A stretch of 64,000 nucleotides of DNA, from the NCBI RefSeq assembly GCF_047511655.1, contig NC_133390.1, positions 161,732,583 through 161,796,582 on the forward strand, given 5' to 3'. Shown here piece by piece: positions 21,230 through 33,194 of the stretch. Source of the stretch: Castor canadensis. Its lineage: Eukaryota > Chordata > Mammalia > Rodentia > Castoridae. The position numbers and the translations under genes are program-made. The first letter of the stretch is position 1. Every line of letters begins with the position of its first letter. The notes beneath the pieces were generated by a model that did not search any database, was not told the DNA's origin, and was given only the letters and a program-made list of their open reading frames with translations.

Positions 21230-21670
21230 ATTATGGCTGTTCAAAATTCATTGTGTTAGGAATGTGACTGGTTGAAAGTAACAGAAAACTCAACAAACTG
21301 TGGTATGAGTAAGATTCATGCTGTCTCCCCATAAAATAGGACAGTAGTACAGGGTTTGTGCAGTTGCTTAATATGCCCTAAAGAAGCAGGCTCCTTTTGT
21401 CTTTTCTGCTCTACCTTTCTTAGTACAATCCTCCTCATGGTCTCAAGATGGCAGCTACATCTCCAAATGTTGCATCTTAGTTCCAGCTGTGAAGTAGGGA
21501 ACGTGAAGGATGCAAACTTTGCCAATGACTTCATTTTTATGTCTCCCTTGGGACTTTGGTCTATGTCTTATTGGCCAGGACTTTGTCTAATTGCCACCTT
21601 TGCAAGGGGCCTTGGGAATGGTGTGCTTTGCTTTTTAGTTTCTGTAGTGTAGAAAGAGAAAGGAGAGGTT
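21230..21670. repeat. Ancient interspersed repeat remnant, family not named
   Basis: It carries 'ctcatggtctcaagatggca', 'attggccaggactttgtcta' and 'cacctttgcaaggggccttg'. I recognise these as a recurring old mammalian repeat, and the segment at 57590-58020 looks like the same family. Open frames over it are not genes. Confidence 0.4.
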
Positions 21671-22440
21671 GTTAGAATAGCTATTGAGTGAGCTTACTAA
21701 AATATTTGACACACTGTGTTTAAGTGAACAGACAAAGTGTCCTGGCACTTTTTTCCCCTTCCTTCCTGTGTTAATTTCCTGGAGGTCAGGAGTGGTCTTG
21801 AGGAATCTCCTGTTTTAGCTCTTCCATGAGGGTACCAGGTTCTTTTGCCACTCCTGCCAGGGTTCTTTCCGAGTGTGAGGAGTCTCGTTTTCTTTGCTCC
21901 CTTTGCTCTTTTCACACAACCGTGCCTTCAGCTCTTCTCAAATCCTGATCCCTCCCCCTCTGAATAGCCAAGGTCAGTTTCAAGGCTAGGCCCTGAAGAA
22001 TTCTATTCCTTCCCCTTGTCCCCTCTCAGTCCAAGTTTCCTCTTTACACTCCCAAGACTCTGGAGCAGTACCCCCTTCTCATGGTGCTATTTTCTTCGTT
22101 GAAGCTAAATGACTGGGAGTGGTAGTTTGCAAAACGTCTGGTGGTTGCAGGCGCTCAAACTTGTATTTCTTGTTATTGATGCCTTATCCCCTATATCAGA
22201 CTCAGATCTTCAATGAGAGGTTTGAATCCGATGTCTGATTCATGTCTTTAGCCCACATCAGGCCCGGCTAGGGCATTGCTCATAATTATTAATGCCCTCC
22301 CATTTAATAAGAGGCCGGGCAAAGCATCATCATTTCAACGGAACGGTGCTGTATGTGAGAAATTCCTACAGCCTGAGTGGCACCCTGACTCTTGCAGAGA
22401 AGCCCCTCACTCTCCCGCCCTGATGACAGAGTCTGGATCG
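21671..22440. other. Upstream flank of RALGAPB, no gene recognised
   Basis: No exon or clear repeat. It contains a nested inverted repeat at 22262-22320 (reported as a finding). Confidence 0.4.
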
Positions 22441-22449
22441 TCCCAAGAC

Positions 22450-23300
22450 TCTTAAGACACAAGTGGAGCGCCTCTCCGGCATTATAGCATCTGTCACTTC
22501 ACTCCTCCCTCCTCCCTGGAGCCGGAAAGGGAGGAGAGAACGCATCTCGCGCGGCCCTCTGGGATGGCTGCGCACGCGCAGCTTCCGGGTCCCTGTCTCG
22601 GGAATTATTTGACGCCACCAGTTCGGCCTCGCAGAAGTCGTTGATCAGGCGCACCGCGCACGCGCAGTGGCCCACTCGACTGGGGAGTTATTTGACGCCG
22701 CCGCCCCTGGCAGTCGGAAGTTGCCTGTGCAGAGCCTAGCCGGCCGGCCTGACTGGCCTTCGTCCTCCCCGGGCGCCCTGGGAAAGTCGCCGACGGGTGG
22801 ACAGACTGACCGCCTGAGGACGGCTGGCCAGGGCAGTGAAGGCGCAGGCCCTATGGCGCGGGTCGCGTGAGGCGAAAGGCCGAGTGCGGCCGGCGGTGGC
22901 GCCCGCCCCAGCGATGCGGGCCCCGCCCGTCGCCTCAGGTAACCGGGCGGCCGGCCCCGCCGCGGCCGGACCCTCCCCTCTCGCGCTCTGCTCCCCTCGG
23001 GCGGTCGCGGCTGGTTTCTCGGCGCGAGTGCTCCGGAGGCTTGGCATCTCGGGGTCGGGAGGGGACCCACAGGGGCGAGGGGAGCCCGGCTCCAGGGTGG
23101 GCGGCTGCTGCCCGGTCGGTACAAACCCATTCCGGCCCCGGGACGCCGCGCGGGCTGGGCTGCGCGGTCCTGGCCGGCAGCCTGGCGGAGGGGGCGGGTC
23201 TGGAACTGAGGTCCCCGCGAGGAACTGGGACTAGCGGCGGGGTTGGCGGGTGGCTGCAGCCCAGTGCGGATGATGCTGCCATGGCCGGGTGACGCTCGGA
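22450..23300 (+). promoter_or_regulatory. RALGAPB: CpG island promoter of RALGAPB
   Basis: A CpG-dense block about 0.85 kb long surrounds the non-coding first exon. It contains two NRF-1-type sites (gcgcacgcgcag at 22570-22581 and 22656-22667), an ETS-type cttccgg at 22582-22588, and a repeated ttatttgacgcc (22605-22616, 22688-22699). No TATA box is evident, as expected for a housekeeping promoter. The long open frames on both strands are base-composition shadows. Confidence 0.85.
22700..22938 (+). other. RALGAPB: RALGAPB exon 1 (5' untranslated)
   Basis: The donor tcag|gtaaccg at 22939 is the best in the island and joins in the expected way to the acceptor before the initiator exon at 36416. 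The 5' end is approximate. Two upstream start codons lie within it: ATG at 22853 (a five-codon frame) and ATG at 22914, whose frame continues across the splice into exon 2. Confidence 0.6.
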
Positions 23301-23329
23301 AGGGGAGAGTTGGCGGTGAGAGTAAACAG

Positions 23330-23745
23330 CCAACCCTCATTTAGCGCTTGCCACCCGCCAGACGTGGTGCCCGGCCACACGTCCAACTCATCTAACTTCA
23401 CAGCAGCACTGGGAGGAGGTACGATCACCACCCCCATTTTACTGACGAGGCAACTGAGGCCCAGAGCGGTTTAGGTGACTTACGTGCCCAAGGTCACCCA
23501 GCCGGGAATTTGCACCCAAGCAGTCTGACAGCCTAGTCCAAGTTCTTAACAATTAGGTCAGTCGCTCTCCCACTCTGCTGCACTGTAGAAGTCACCTGGG
23601 GAGCTTCTAAAGATTGCTCATGCCCACATAGCACCCCAAGTCAATTAAATCAGAATGTCTAGAGGATAGGAACCAGACACCATTATTTTCTGGAGATTCC
23701 CCCAGTGATTTCAGGACGCAGCAAAGTTTGGAAACTGTGGCAGTA
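23330..23745 (-). repeat. MIR and MER20-like remnants at CpG island edge
   Basis: 'ccattttactgacgaggcaa', 'ctgaggcccagagcgg' and 'cccaaggtcacccagccggg' (23335-23535) are a well-preserved MIR. 'agtcacctggggagcttcta' and 'gtcaattaaatcagaatgtc' (about 23555-23745) resemble the hAT-type MER20 family. Confidence 0.65.
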
Positions 23746-23866
23746 GGTAATTCTGCAACTCAAAGGCCTCTGCCTTAAGTGTGCAGGAGAAATGTCTGAG
23801 TGCTTGTTAAAATTCAGGTTTCATCCGGAGAGATCTTTACATTAGGCCTACTGACTACTATTACCT

Positions 23867-24079
23867 CTTTTTTTTTTTTTTTTTTTTTTTTTGCGGCACT
23901 GGGGCTTGAACTCATGGCCTTCACCTTGAGCCACTCCACCAGCCCTATTTTTGTGAGGGGTTTTTCGAGATAGGGTCTCACGGAACTGTTTGCCTGGGCT
24001 GGCTTCGAACCACGATCCTCCTGATTTCTGCCTCCTGAGTAGCTAGGATTACAGGAGTGAGCCAGCCACCACCTCCAGG
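23867..24079 (-). repeat. Composite B1/tRNA-like SINE (reverse)
   Basis: A T-run of about 26 bases, then 'ggcactggggcttgaactca', 'gagatagggtctcacggaac' and 'gagtagctaggattacagga'. Confidence 0.92.
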
Positions 24080-25914
24080 TTACTATTCCCTCTTTTGATA
24101 GGTTGTTGGGAGTGGGAAGTAACTTTCTCTGTAAGAATTCTGAGTCACCTGGACCTTTTAAGATGCATACATCTCATGCAAAACTGTGGATTTGCAATTT
24201 TCCTGGTTATGGTGTCTCCAGCCTCTGGGCCTTTGCATATGCTGTTCTTCCAGCTAAGACAGTCTTCCACACTCTTATCACTCTACCAAAATGCACATAC
24301 TTCTTCTTTCTCTTATGCACATAACATGTGCATCCTTCTTGTCTCTGGCTGTATAACTCTTAACATTCCCTTCAAGATGTCTTTGTTTCTGACCCCCACC
24401 CACCTTCATTTTTTTTTCCTGTCTGCTCTTTAGCACCTTCATAATGTAACTTACCAGTTGTTTTTCTGTGTTGTTGTTCCCTTTCTTCTTTGAGATTAGA
24501 AGCAAATTGAGGGTGGAGACCATGTTTTCTTGATCTTTATTCCTCCCAGTGCTTTGACATAGAGACTCTGAATGCTTTTACTAAATGCAGTGTTTGAGTC
24601 CCTTTTATGTCATAAATAGACCTCATGCTGCAAGGAGATTCTTCTCTATTCTCGTTTTTGCAAAAGATTTCTGATAGTTCTTAGCATATGGAGTTTTGTT
24701 CTTTATTTTCCTTGGGAATACTCTATGGTAAGGTTCATTTATTTATCCAGCAGCTGAGCAAACACTGAGTTCTTACCAATGTCAAGGTACAATGTAGACT
24801 AACCATGTGCAGTCAACAATGTTGATTTTTAATGTCTGATCTTATTACCTCGGGTGATCAATTCTGTCGTGGAAGCCTTTCTGTTGCCCTTAGGCCTTTA
24901 CATGTGTTCTCTGTCACTGTCCAAAAGAAATGTTTAGTTGGCATCTATTAAATGCTACTGCCTTGTTGGTGTTGGTAAATACAAGTGGACAGGGTTGCTT
25001 TTGGTTGTAGGTCCTCGGTCTCTAGGAGAGGTAATACAAAGTACTTCATGAAGAGTAAAGCCCTGATGTCAGAGGAGTTGAAAAACTCAGTATAACTTCA
25101 TTGCAGAGTGTCCGAACTGACATCACTGCACGTACTTACAATTTTTATTTACAAGCCAGTCATTCAAATGGCATTTGTTCTTGGTTAGTCTTAAAGCCAC
25201 ATGAGATTTATAAAAGGAAGTAGGTAAATACTGTAAGAAGGTCATTATGAAGAGGTTTTTAGATAGGAAATATTTACTATACCAGTTAAATACAGTGAAG
25301 TATGTAGGCTGAATAAAAATATACACAATATAATGTTTTACAGCATGAAGATTGTAATGGGAAGGTTTTCTTGGTTCACTTATATACTCGGCTCAATTTT
25401 TTTGTCTAAGGGTAATGTAGACTGATGGGATAATTCATGTTAAATTTAGATACTCAAGAATATTGCTCTTGTTTCTCTGATCAGATATGGACAGAGTATC
25501 CAATTCAAGCCTACGCACATGGAAGAAACTCAATCTTTAAGCCTGAGGTTTAAGTCTCTAGCTGATCTCAACATAAGGGTGAACGTTTTCACGTGTTTAG
25601 TTAATGACCAAAAGTGACTTGAAACATGATAGCCTGTGACCTTGGGATGAATGCTTGTTTAATTTGAGGTGCCTATCAGAACACATGATTTCCTTTGTTG
25701 CAAGATAATTGAAGTTTTAGAATTAGCCCTATGGAGTTTAATTCTAACTTTTTATAGGTGGAGAAATTAAGTGTTTTGACCAAGGCTACATGGTTAGCTT
25801 TTAGTACATCTAGGACTAGAAGGCAGGCTTCTTCCTCTGCATTCAGCACCCCCTTCCATACCATTGCCCCTGCCTCCAGTGTAAGAGGATGTCTTGTTGG
25901 TTATGAGAGAGAGC

Positions 25915-25915
<1 letters not shown>

Positions 25916-25945
<30 letters not shown>
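25916..25945. repeat. (TG)n microsatellite
   Basis: About fifteen uninterrupted TG units in intron 1 of RALGAPB. Confidence 0.95.
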
Positions 25946-26194
25946 GGAGATGGGGAAAGTGGACAGAGTAGTCTGCTATATTTGAGATATGCAATTAGAT
26001 GGATAGTGAATGCTTCCTGTGTAACATGCACTTTGCTATATAAACTGGGCATATAAAGATAAGTAAGACATGGCTCCTTTTTGTCCATAAGAAATCTATA
26101 CTCTAGTCAGAGTTGTAATGAAAATGAAAGTATAATATCTAAAGCAGTTCTGTGAAATAGAATTTTCTGTAGTTGTGGAACTATATATTTGGCC

Positions 26195-26300
26195 TGTTGA
26201 GTACCGTAGTCACTAGCCACGTGTGACTATGGAGCACATGAAATGTGACTAGTGCAACTAGGGAACCAAGTTTAAATATACCTTAAATTTACATAGCTTT
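26195..26300 (+). repeat. hAT-type (MER) DNA transposon remnant
   Basis: 'cactagccacgtgtgactat', 'ggagcacatgaaatgtgact' and 'agtgcaactagggaacc' follow a familiar mammalian MER consensus. The exact family name is not certain. Confidence 0.55.
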
Positions 26301-26807
26301 CTGTGCCAATTGACACTACATTGGATACAGCAAGTCTGAGGCATAAAGGATGACAATTGTGGTGGTGCTGGTAGAGGACAAGTAGGATATTCAAATATTC
26401 TTTGAGTAGACTAGCAAAGCCATTTGTTTCCATCTTTAAGGAGAAATGCAGACAGAATCTATCCTTTTCTCCTGTTTGATAGGGTCTGTAACAATTAGAA
26501 TCTGGTGCATGGGTGAATACATTCCTTTTTTAGAATGCCAACATGATTGATGCTTGCCTTGTGGGGGTCAGTGGGATATAGCAGAAATACGAACTGTAAT
26601 TCTTTTGCCTGTATTATATAAGTGAACTTGTTATATAAATGAACTTGAGTGCACCTGGGCCTTAAAATCCAGTACAGTTCATTTATTTGCTTGACGTATT
26701 GGCATTCCATATCCTCTTTTTCCCATGCACTTGTATATCCTGAAGTGTGTTGACTTAGGTTGCTTTATTTGATCCTTCTCCTAAGTTATTTTAATTTACT
26801 TAATTAA

Positions 26808-27180
26808 TTTTTTTGTGGGACTGGTGTTTGAATTCAGGGTCTTATGCTTGGTAGGCAGGCACTCTACCACTTGAGTCACTCCGCCAGCCCATCCCAAGTT
26901 AGGTGTTCTCTCTGTTTTACAGATGAGGAAACAATGAGAAAGAAATGCTCAGTGACTTGTCCAAGGTCATATGGTGAGGTATGGAGTCAGACAAAAGGAA
27001 GAAGCATGGGACTTCAAGGCAAGAGGTGGAGTTTCTTGTCCCAACTGTACTGTTTGATGTGACCCTGAGCAAATCATAGCCTTACTTTGTATTCTTACCT
27101 TATAGCTAGTGATGTCTGTCTTATTTAGCCTTTCAGACTAGTTATTAGAATAAAATGAAGTAACATGTGAAAGTTCTTTG
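26808..27180 (-). repeat. tRNA-like SINE next to MIR fragment
   Basis: The SINE (26808-26892) has 'gggactggtgtttgaattca' and 'cactccgccagccc'. The neighbouring MIR core has 'ttttacagatgaggaaacaa' and 'gacttgtccaaggtcatatg'. Confidence 0.75.
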
Positions 27181-29159
27181 AAATGGTCCATAATACAAAG
27201 GTATGTTATTACCAAGTTAGAATCTCTAGTAGTTGTTCTCTTATATTATGCAGCCTTATAGCTTATCACATCAGTTATCATATTAAGTATTATTTTATGA
27301 TGAAGTCTTACTGATTTCTCTCTCTTCCTTTCTATGAAGGCCTCTCTTGAGCAGCCATTGTATCCTGTTTATGTCTACATGCTTAAATCCTAGGACAAAC
27401 CTAAAACGTAGCCGGTCTTTAATAAGTGTTTAATGATCTAGCATATCTGGATTTACTTCACAGACTTAAAAAAAATAGTTCTCTGTATCTTGTAGCTCCT
27501 TGGAAACAGGATGTTTATTTACTATTACATTCTCTGTGCTTGGTGCATAGAAGGCAGGTAATAAATATTGGTTGAATCAATTGATGTGATTAATGTCAAG
27601 CTGTGGTTTTAGTGTGTCCACCACTGTATTGATTATTTTGGTGATTTGTTATTTAGACGAAACTTGTATGCTACTCTGCGGTGGTACTTATAAGATATAA
27701 GCCATTACCCAGCACACGGTCACCTGATGACAGAAACCTGCAGAGATAATACCTAGAAAATGGGTACATGTGGACTTGGGAAGGAAATTAGGGATCGGCA
27801 GAGGTGCACTGTTTTTTTCTTCCCATCATTTACTTCTGGAGCATTCAAGGTGGAGATGTCTTTGCTAGCAGTTCAGGTTGATAGCAGAGACGGGAATTTA
27901 TCATCTGACTTCAATTATGTCTTCATAGCTCTTTACAGTGACCAACCATGTCCTTTCCCCCAATATATTAGCAATTTTGGAGTTTGCTTTCTGCTTGCCT
28001 TTTAATCTATCTTGGATACTTCCATCAAATTACTTTAATGGAAATTCAGAGCCTGTTGTATTACTCCTATGATAAAGTCAAACTTTTGTTCTCTGCCTCC
28101 AGTTTTTTTTTTTCCTTTATGCATTGACTGCTTTATTTCGTGCTTGTGATTGACAGCTGTTCCTGACCCAGTCCCTGCCTCCTCTGCAAAAGCAAATGAA
28201 TGTGAAACAGGGCTTCCCAGTTGTCATGGGAGAGCCAGTTCCATGCCAGGGCCCAGCCAAGGAACCAAGGCAAGAGTGGCTTTGAATCTTAAGCCATGGG
28301 CATTGGAAGAAAGGGAAGGAGAGCAGGAAGTGCAGGTCAAATGGGCAAGGTGCCAGTGAGGAAAATGAGGAGGCACCACTCCAACTTCTACTGGGCTTCC
28401 TTGGTCTAGAGTGTCAGGAGCCAGGGCCTCACAACTGGGGGCAGGGAGTGGGGAGCTGGAAAAGAGAGCAAGCCTGAGGCTTTTGGAGACAAATGAGGCT
28501 AGTTCAGGTTCTTCAGGTCCAGCAACCCTCAACTCTACCCCATGTCTACCATTACACCCACACAGCCACATTTATAGCCATACACACTCACACCCACTCC
28601 ATAGCACAGAGGGCTGTGATAGCCCTGAACCCATACCTGGATCTCTGGAATATCTCTGGATTGCTGTGCAGCAGGTAGTCCACAGCAGGTAAGACTGCCA
28701 CTGGGGAAAGTTGTCTGTATTGCTGCTCATTGGTCACCTTGCAGACAACTATCCAATTGCTGTCCACGTCCAGTGGTTCTGATAGATACATGATGGGTAT
28801 CCAGAATTCCCCTAGGCATATTGTATTAGAAATGACGGGTGCTGTGGGCATGGTCCATTTTAACATTACAAGACTTGTGGTGGCAGAAGAGGCAGGTAAG
28901 GTAGGTCTCTAGGGTGTCTTGTTTACTTAGTGAGCAGCTTGTTTTGATTTATTGCATTCCATGTCTGCAAGTTGATGTACCTCCTCTTGCTTTCCCTCAT
29001 TGCAGAGTCCTGGTTCACCTGAGAGAGAGTTTTTACCAAATAATTACAAAGCTTCAGTCCTAGTATTTGAAGTTCTTCACAATTGGTCATTGCTTACTTT
29101 ATATAGCTTTTTACGTATAGTCTTCTTTTCTGCCATTCTGAGTATCTGCTCTCTGGTGG

Positions 29160-29280
29160 GTTTTTTTTGTTTTTTGTTTTTATTTTTTTAGACAGGGTCT
29201 TGCTAAACCCAGGCTGGCCTGGAACTTAACTTGAGATCCTCCTGTCTCAAGTAATCCTGAGTGCTGGGATTACACTGCAT
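29160..29280 (-). repeat. B1-like SINE (reverse)
   Basis: A T-rich start, then 'gacagggtcttgctaaaccc', 'aggctggcctggaacttaac' and 'gtgctgggattaca'. Confidence 0.75.
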
Positions 29281-29654
29281 TTTATGTATTTTTTTTTTCT
29301 ATCTTCCCCTTCATATTTTGACTCTTATCTACTCAGTTTTTCTTACCTTTGTTGTAATTGTAGCCAGTGTCTAATACATATGCCTTGTAATCTTTGGTCT
29401 TCCCTGAACCCATCATACTCTTCACCAGTTTGTACAGTCTTTCAAAAAGTATTCTTTTCAAAAGTAGTCTTTTTCCTCTGATTTTCTACAGTTGCCTACA
29501 GTTTCTTTTTAAATTGTACTTAACATTCTAACTTATGTTACAGTTATTTATGTATAAGTCTTAAGCTCCTCAATTAAACTATAAACTGAAAAAAAGGAAC
29601 CACATCCCTTAGTCATCTCCCTCATGGTCTTAACACTGTTCATTGTACATAGTA

Positions 29655-29850
29655 GATGGTTAGTAAGTATTTATTGAATGAGTCAACTTGGAGCTTCCTT
29701 CCATTAATTGAATGCTCACATGTAGTCAGGATGCTGACAAATACTTACCAATTCTGTGACATGAAGATGCATCAAATTATATCAACATTCTACCACTCAG
29801 CATTTCTCTGTGCTCCTTCTACTCTTGAATCAGATATGTTTATCTAGTTG
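29655..29850 (+). repeat. Direct duplication, copy A (intron 1)
   Basis: It shares 'ttgaatgagtcaacttgg', 'gtagtcaggatg' plus 'tgacat/aatact', 'ttctaccactc' and 'tttatctagtt' in the same order with 30623-31053. It is a non-coding local duplication. Confidence 0.7.
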
Positions 29851-29927
29851 TAATCCATTTAATAGCTATCATTCACTGATAGTTTACTATGATCTAGGTA
29901 TGTTCCAACTATCTTACATATGTGATT

Positions 29928-30290
29928 TTTTTTTTTCAGTTTGGCAGCACTGGGATTTGAATTCAAGGTCTCATACTTGCTGGGTAGATGCTCTACAACT
30001 TGAGCCACTCTGCCAGCCCTCATATGTGATTCTTTAATCCTTACCACACCAGTAGGCTATTGGCTTACCATTATACCTTTTGATAGATGAGGATCCTCAA
30101 ACACAGTAGTACAGTAACTTATTAATTTAATTTTTTAATTTTGTTTTGTTTTTGAGACAGGGTCTTATAGCCCTAGCTGACCTGAAACTGACTATGTAGC
30201 CCAGGCTGGCCTCCAATCCATGATCCTCCTTCTCTGCCTCCCAAATGCTGGGATTACAGATGTGTACCACCGTGCTTGGCTATAACTTTT
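29928..30290 (-). repeat. tRNA-like SINE and B1-like SINE (both reverse)
   Basis: The first (29928-30020) has 'cactgggatttgaattcaag' and 'gagccactctgccagccc'. The second (30145-30285) has 'gagacagggtcttatagccc' and 'atgctgggattacagatgtg'. They lie between the two copies of the local duplication. Confidence 0.82.
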
Positions 30291-30622
30291 TTTTTTTATT
30301 TTACTCAGCTTGCAGGTGGTGGAACTGGGATTTGACTCTAAGAAGACTAGTTTCAAAGTCCTGGATCTTAACTACTCTAGTGTATGTGTTCATTCTTCTA
30401 TGTAATCTTAATGTTTAATGGCTATATTATATAGTGTTAATATGCAGTAATTATGAAGTTATCTCATTATTGATAGTTAAAATAGACCCACTTACCCATC
30501 TTATATATAATTCTACAGTGAACATCTTGTGTATTTTTCTGTCAAGTTGTTTCATAACGATAAATGCAGGTGGTATTACTGGTTCAAGTTGCCTGATGAT
30601 AGCAAAAGTTTATGCTTAAGCG

Positions 30623-31053
30623 TATGGTTAATAACTGTTAATTGAATGAGTCAACTTGGTGGTTTTTGCCAGTGAGTGAATGTTCATGTATAGTCAGGAT
30701 GTTGACATATACTTTATTCTTTTCATGATTTGTCTCCAGTTTCTCTCTTATTTTCTTTTGAATTCTTTCCATTTTTCTTTTCTTTTGACCTTTTTATGTG
30801 GGACTGGGGTTTGAACTCAGGGCTTCTGGCTTGTGTAACAGGCACTCACAGGTAGGCCCTCTACTGCTTGAGCCACCTCTCTGACATATACTTATTAATT
30901 TTGTGACTTGAAGATTCTATGACAGCTGGGCTACATTGTATTAGTAATAACTTACCACATCAAATTGTACCAACAGTTCTACCACTCTGTTAAAACTACT
31001 TCCATTTCTCTGTGATTTTTCTAATCTTGAGTCACATGTGTTTATCTAGTTAG
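30623..31053 (+). repeat. Direct duplication, copy B, with SINE insertion
   Basis: This is the counterpart of 29655-29850. It is longer because a tRNA-like SINE and flanking sequence (about 30720-30890) interrupt it, and part of the text around the break ('tgacatatact') is present on both sides. Confidence 0.7.
30795..30885 (-). repeat. tRNA-like SINE (reverse)
   Basis: 'gggactggggtttgaactca' and 'ctactgcttgagccacctct'. It carries a small internal duplication of 'caggcactcacaggtaggc' type. Confidence 0.8.
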
Positions 31054-31719
31054 AAAAATAGCATATTCTTCTTAGCTGCCTTACAAATAGTAAGCACATT
31101 TATTGATAGGATGGAGCTGCCAACACCCTGTGGTAAATGGATCAAGGCATATAGAGTTCTGCCATGATCCTGAGAGGTTGATGCAGATACATATGTCCTC
31201 GCCCAGGAAGGGGCTGGGTTGTGTAGCATTCTAGCTGCTACTTTAAAACAGATTTATGTCTTCACACAACCTGAGCTGCAACAGCAGAGGAAGTTGTCAT
31301 TTGTGTACTGAAGAATAGGCTGGCCACCAGCAAAAATGTTCTCAATAGAACTTGCCCTCCTAAATATGTCATGCCACATGCTACCCACATTCTTTTCCCT
31401 CCTAAAACCAAAGCATAATAGAGTTTCAGGACCTCCACAGTTAGGTTATAAACCCAGCCTCTATAACAAAGGTGGTTTGGGATAACTTCCAGAGCCCCCA
31501 TTATACCCTCTAGTGTAGTTGTGCCTAAGTTTTTGTTAATTTTTAAGGTGAATTTTTTTTTTAGTGTAGTAGTAGTTCATCCATATTTCAGGTACCCTGC
31601 CCCACGCTCTGTAAGGATCATGTTAATTCAGTTACCAAAAACTGTATGCCTTTTTCTCTGATCAGAGGCAAAACTAAACATAGGCATAGATGAGTTCCTT
31701 TTAAGTCCACAGTGTGAAT

Positions 31720-31928
31720 TTTTTTTTTTTTTGAGGCACTGGGGTTTGAACTCGGGGCTTACACCTCGAGCCACTCCACTAGTCTTTTTTTGTGTGTGTG
31801 ATTTTTTTTCTTTTTTTTTCAAGATAGGGTCTCGAGAACTGTTTGCTCAGGCTGGCTTCGAACCATGATCCTCCTGATCTACTTCCTGAGTAGCTAGGAT
31901 TACAGGCGTGAGCCACTGGCACTCAGCT
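31720..31928 (-). repeat. Composite SINE (reverse) with target-site duplication
   Basis: The modules are in order ('tgaggcactggggtttgaac', 'gatagggtctcgagaactgt', 'tagctaggattacaggcgtg'). The flanks agtgtgaatt at 31711 and 31929 are the target-site duplication. The high match to other copies suggests a recent insertion. Confidence 0.92.
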
Positions 31929-31979
31929 AGTGTGAATTTTTTTAAAACTTGAATTTAGTTGCTAATATTGAAGAGTAGA

Positions 31980-33190
31980 AGACTTCACAAAAATGTCCAA
32001 ATTCTGGACAAGTCTTAGATTATCTGGTAATGTTGGCTCTGTGTTCCTTGAAGGTGATAGTCAGCAAGGGCTGAGTAGTAGCTGTGCTCTTTAAACAGAG
32101 CCTGTGCAGTCTGTAGTGTGCCATAGTGCCCACTCCTCCCATGTCACTGCTTACATTTGATTCTTACCCTGCTGGTTTTCAGTCTTCTAAGAGCTAATAT
32201 TTGGTCATGACTACTTTTTTATCCTGAAATTAATACATAATTATACTCTACTAGCACAAGAATTTACAAAAAGAAATCAGTGAATCTCTAACACACTAAA
32301 ACATAAATTACTGCCCTTCCAATAAAATTAGTATTTCAGTAAAAATACTTAGGCACAACTTTACAAAGGCATAATGAAGCAGTCAGATGCTAGTGAGGAT
32401 AAGTTAGAAGAAGAACAATACTGTCACACTTAGACTTGACATTTTGAAGTATGGGCTAAGTAAGTATATATGCAGTTCTTGTGATTGTGCTCCTGACAAC
32501 AGTGTGTATGAGGTTGTCAGGCCATTGGTGCTATGATTTTTGTAGAGCTGGTGAACAATCTTGGTAAGATAATAAGGCTCTAAACATTGTAGAGTTTAGC
32601 CTTGCTTCAATTTACATGACTAATAAGATTGCATTACTAGAAAATTTAACGTATCAAAATATATTTTGTACTGGTATGTCAAATAAACTTACATTTTTAG
32701 GTTTAGACCATTCAGAACAAAATGGTTTTCTGGTAGATGTTCAAGTCCTGTGAGATGTAGCATGATCGTTCATTGTGCAGGACTGTTTCATGCATTGCAG
32801 GATATCTAGATTTCCTGACTGCCCATAAATACCAACACCCCGCCCAAATCATGTGTTAACCAAAGCATACATAGTATTTCTTCAGTACCCCCTGGAGGGC
32901 AGGGTTTTTTTTTTTTTTCCTACTGTAGACCACTTTCCTAAGCTTTTGTGCTTATAATTTTGTGCTTGCTCCTTACAATTGAGTTTTATCACTTGTTTTG
33001 CTTGTGTTTAATAACTCCAAGATAATACTTATAGTTGCTTTACTTTAGCTAATTAATTTTTGTTTCTAATGATTATTTTCTCTTAATTGTTTTGCTTAGT
33101 AGGCCTATGATTATAATATACTTCTTTATCTTAATTTTTTTGTCTATCTATTTTGTTAAAATTTAGCAGGAATTTTTTCTGATATAGTTC
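31980..33190. other. Intron 1 sequence without recognised feature
   Basis: AT-rich, with no SINE and no coding signal. Nothing recognisable was found. Confidence 0.4.
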
Positions 33191-33194
33191 ATCT

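Noticed and set aside
22645-23340. Long minus-strand open frame (231 codons) and overlapping frames in the RALGAPB CpG island
   Set aside because: Many frames are open at once because of extreme GC content. No recognisable domain or splice structure is present.
28150-28359. Possible extra 5' exon of RALGAPB after gattgacag
   Set aside because: The acceptor tract is weak, no matching good donor was found, and the known gene goes from exon 1 to the initiator exon.
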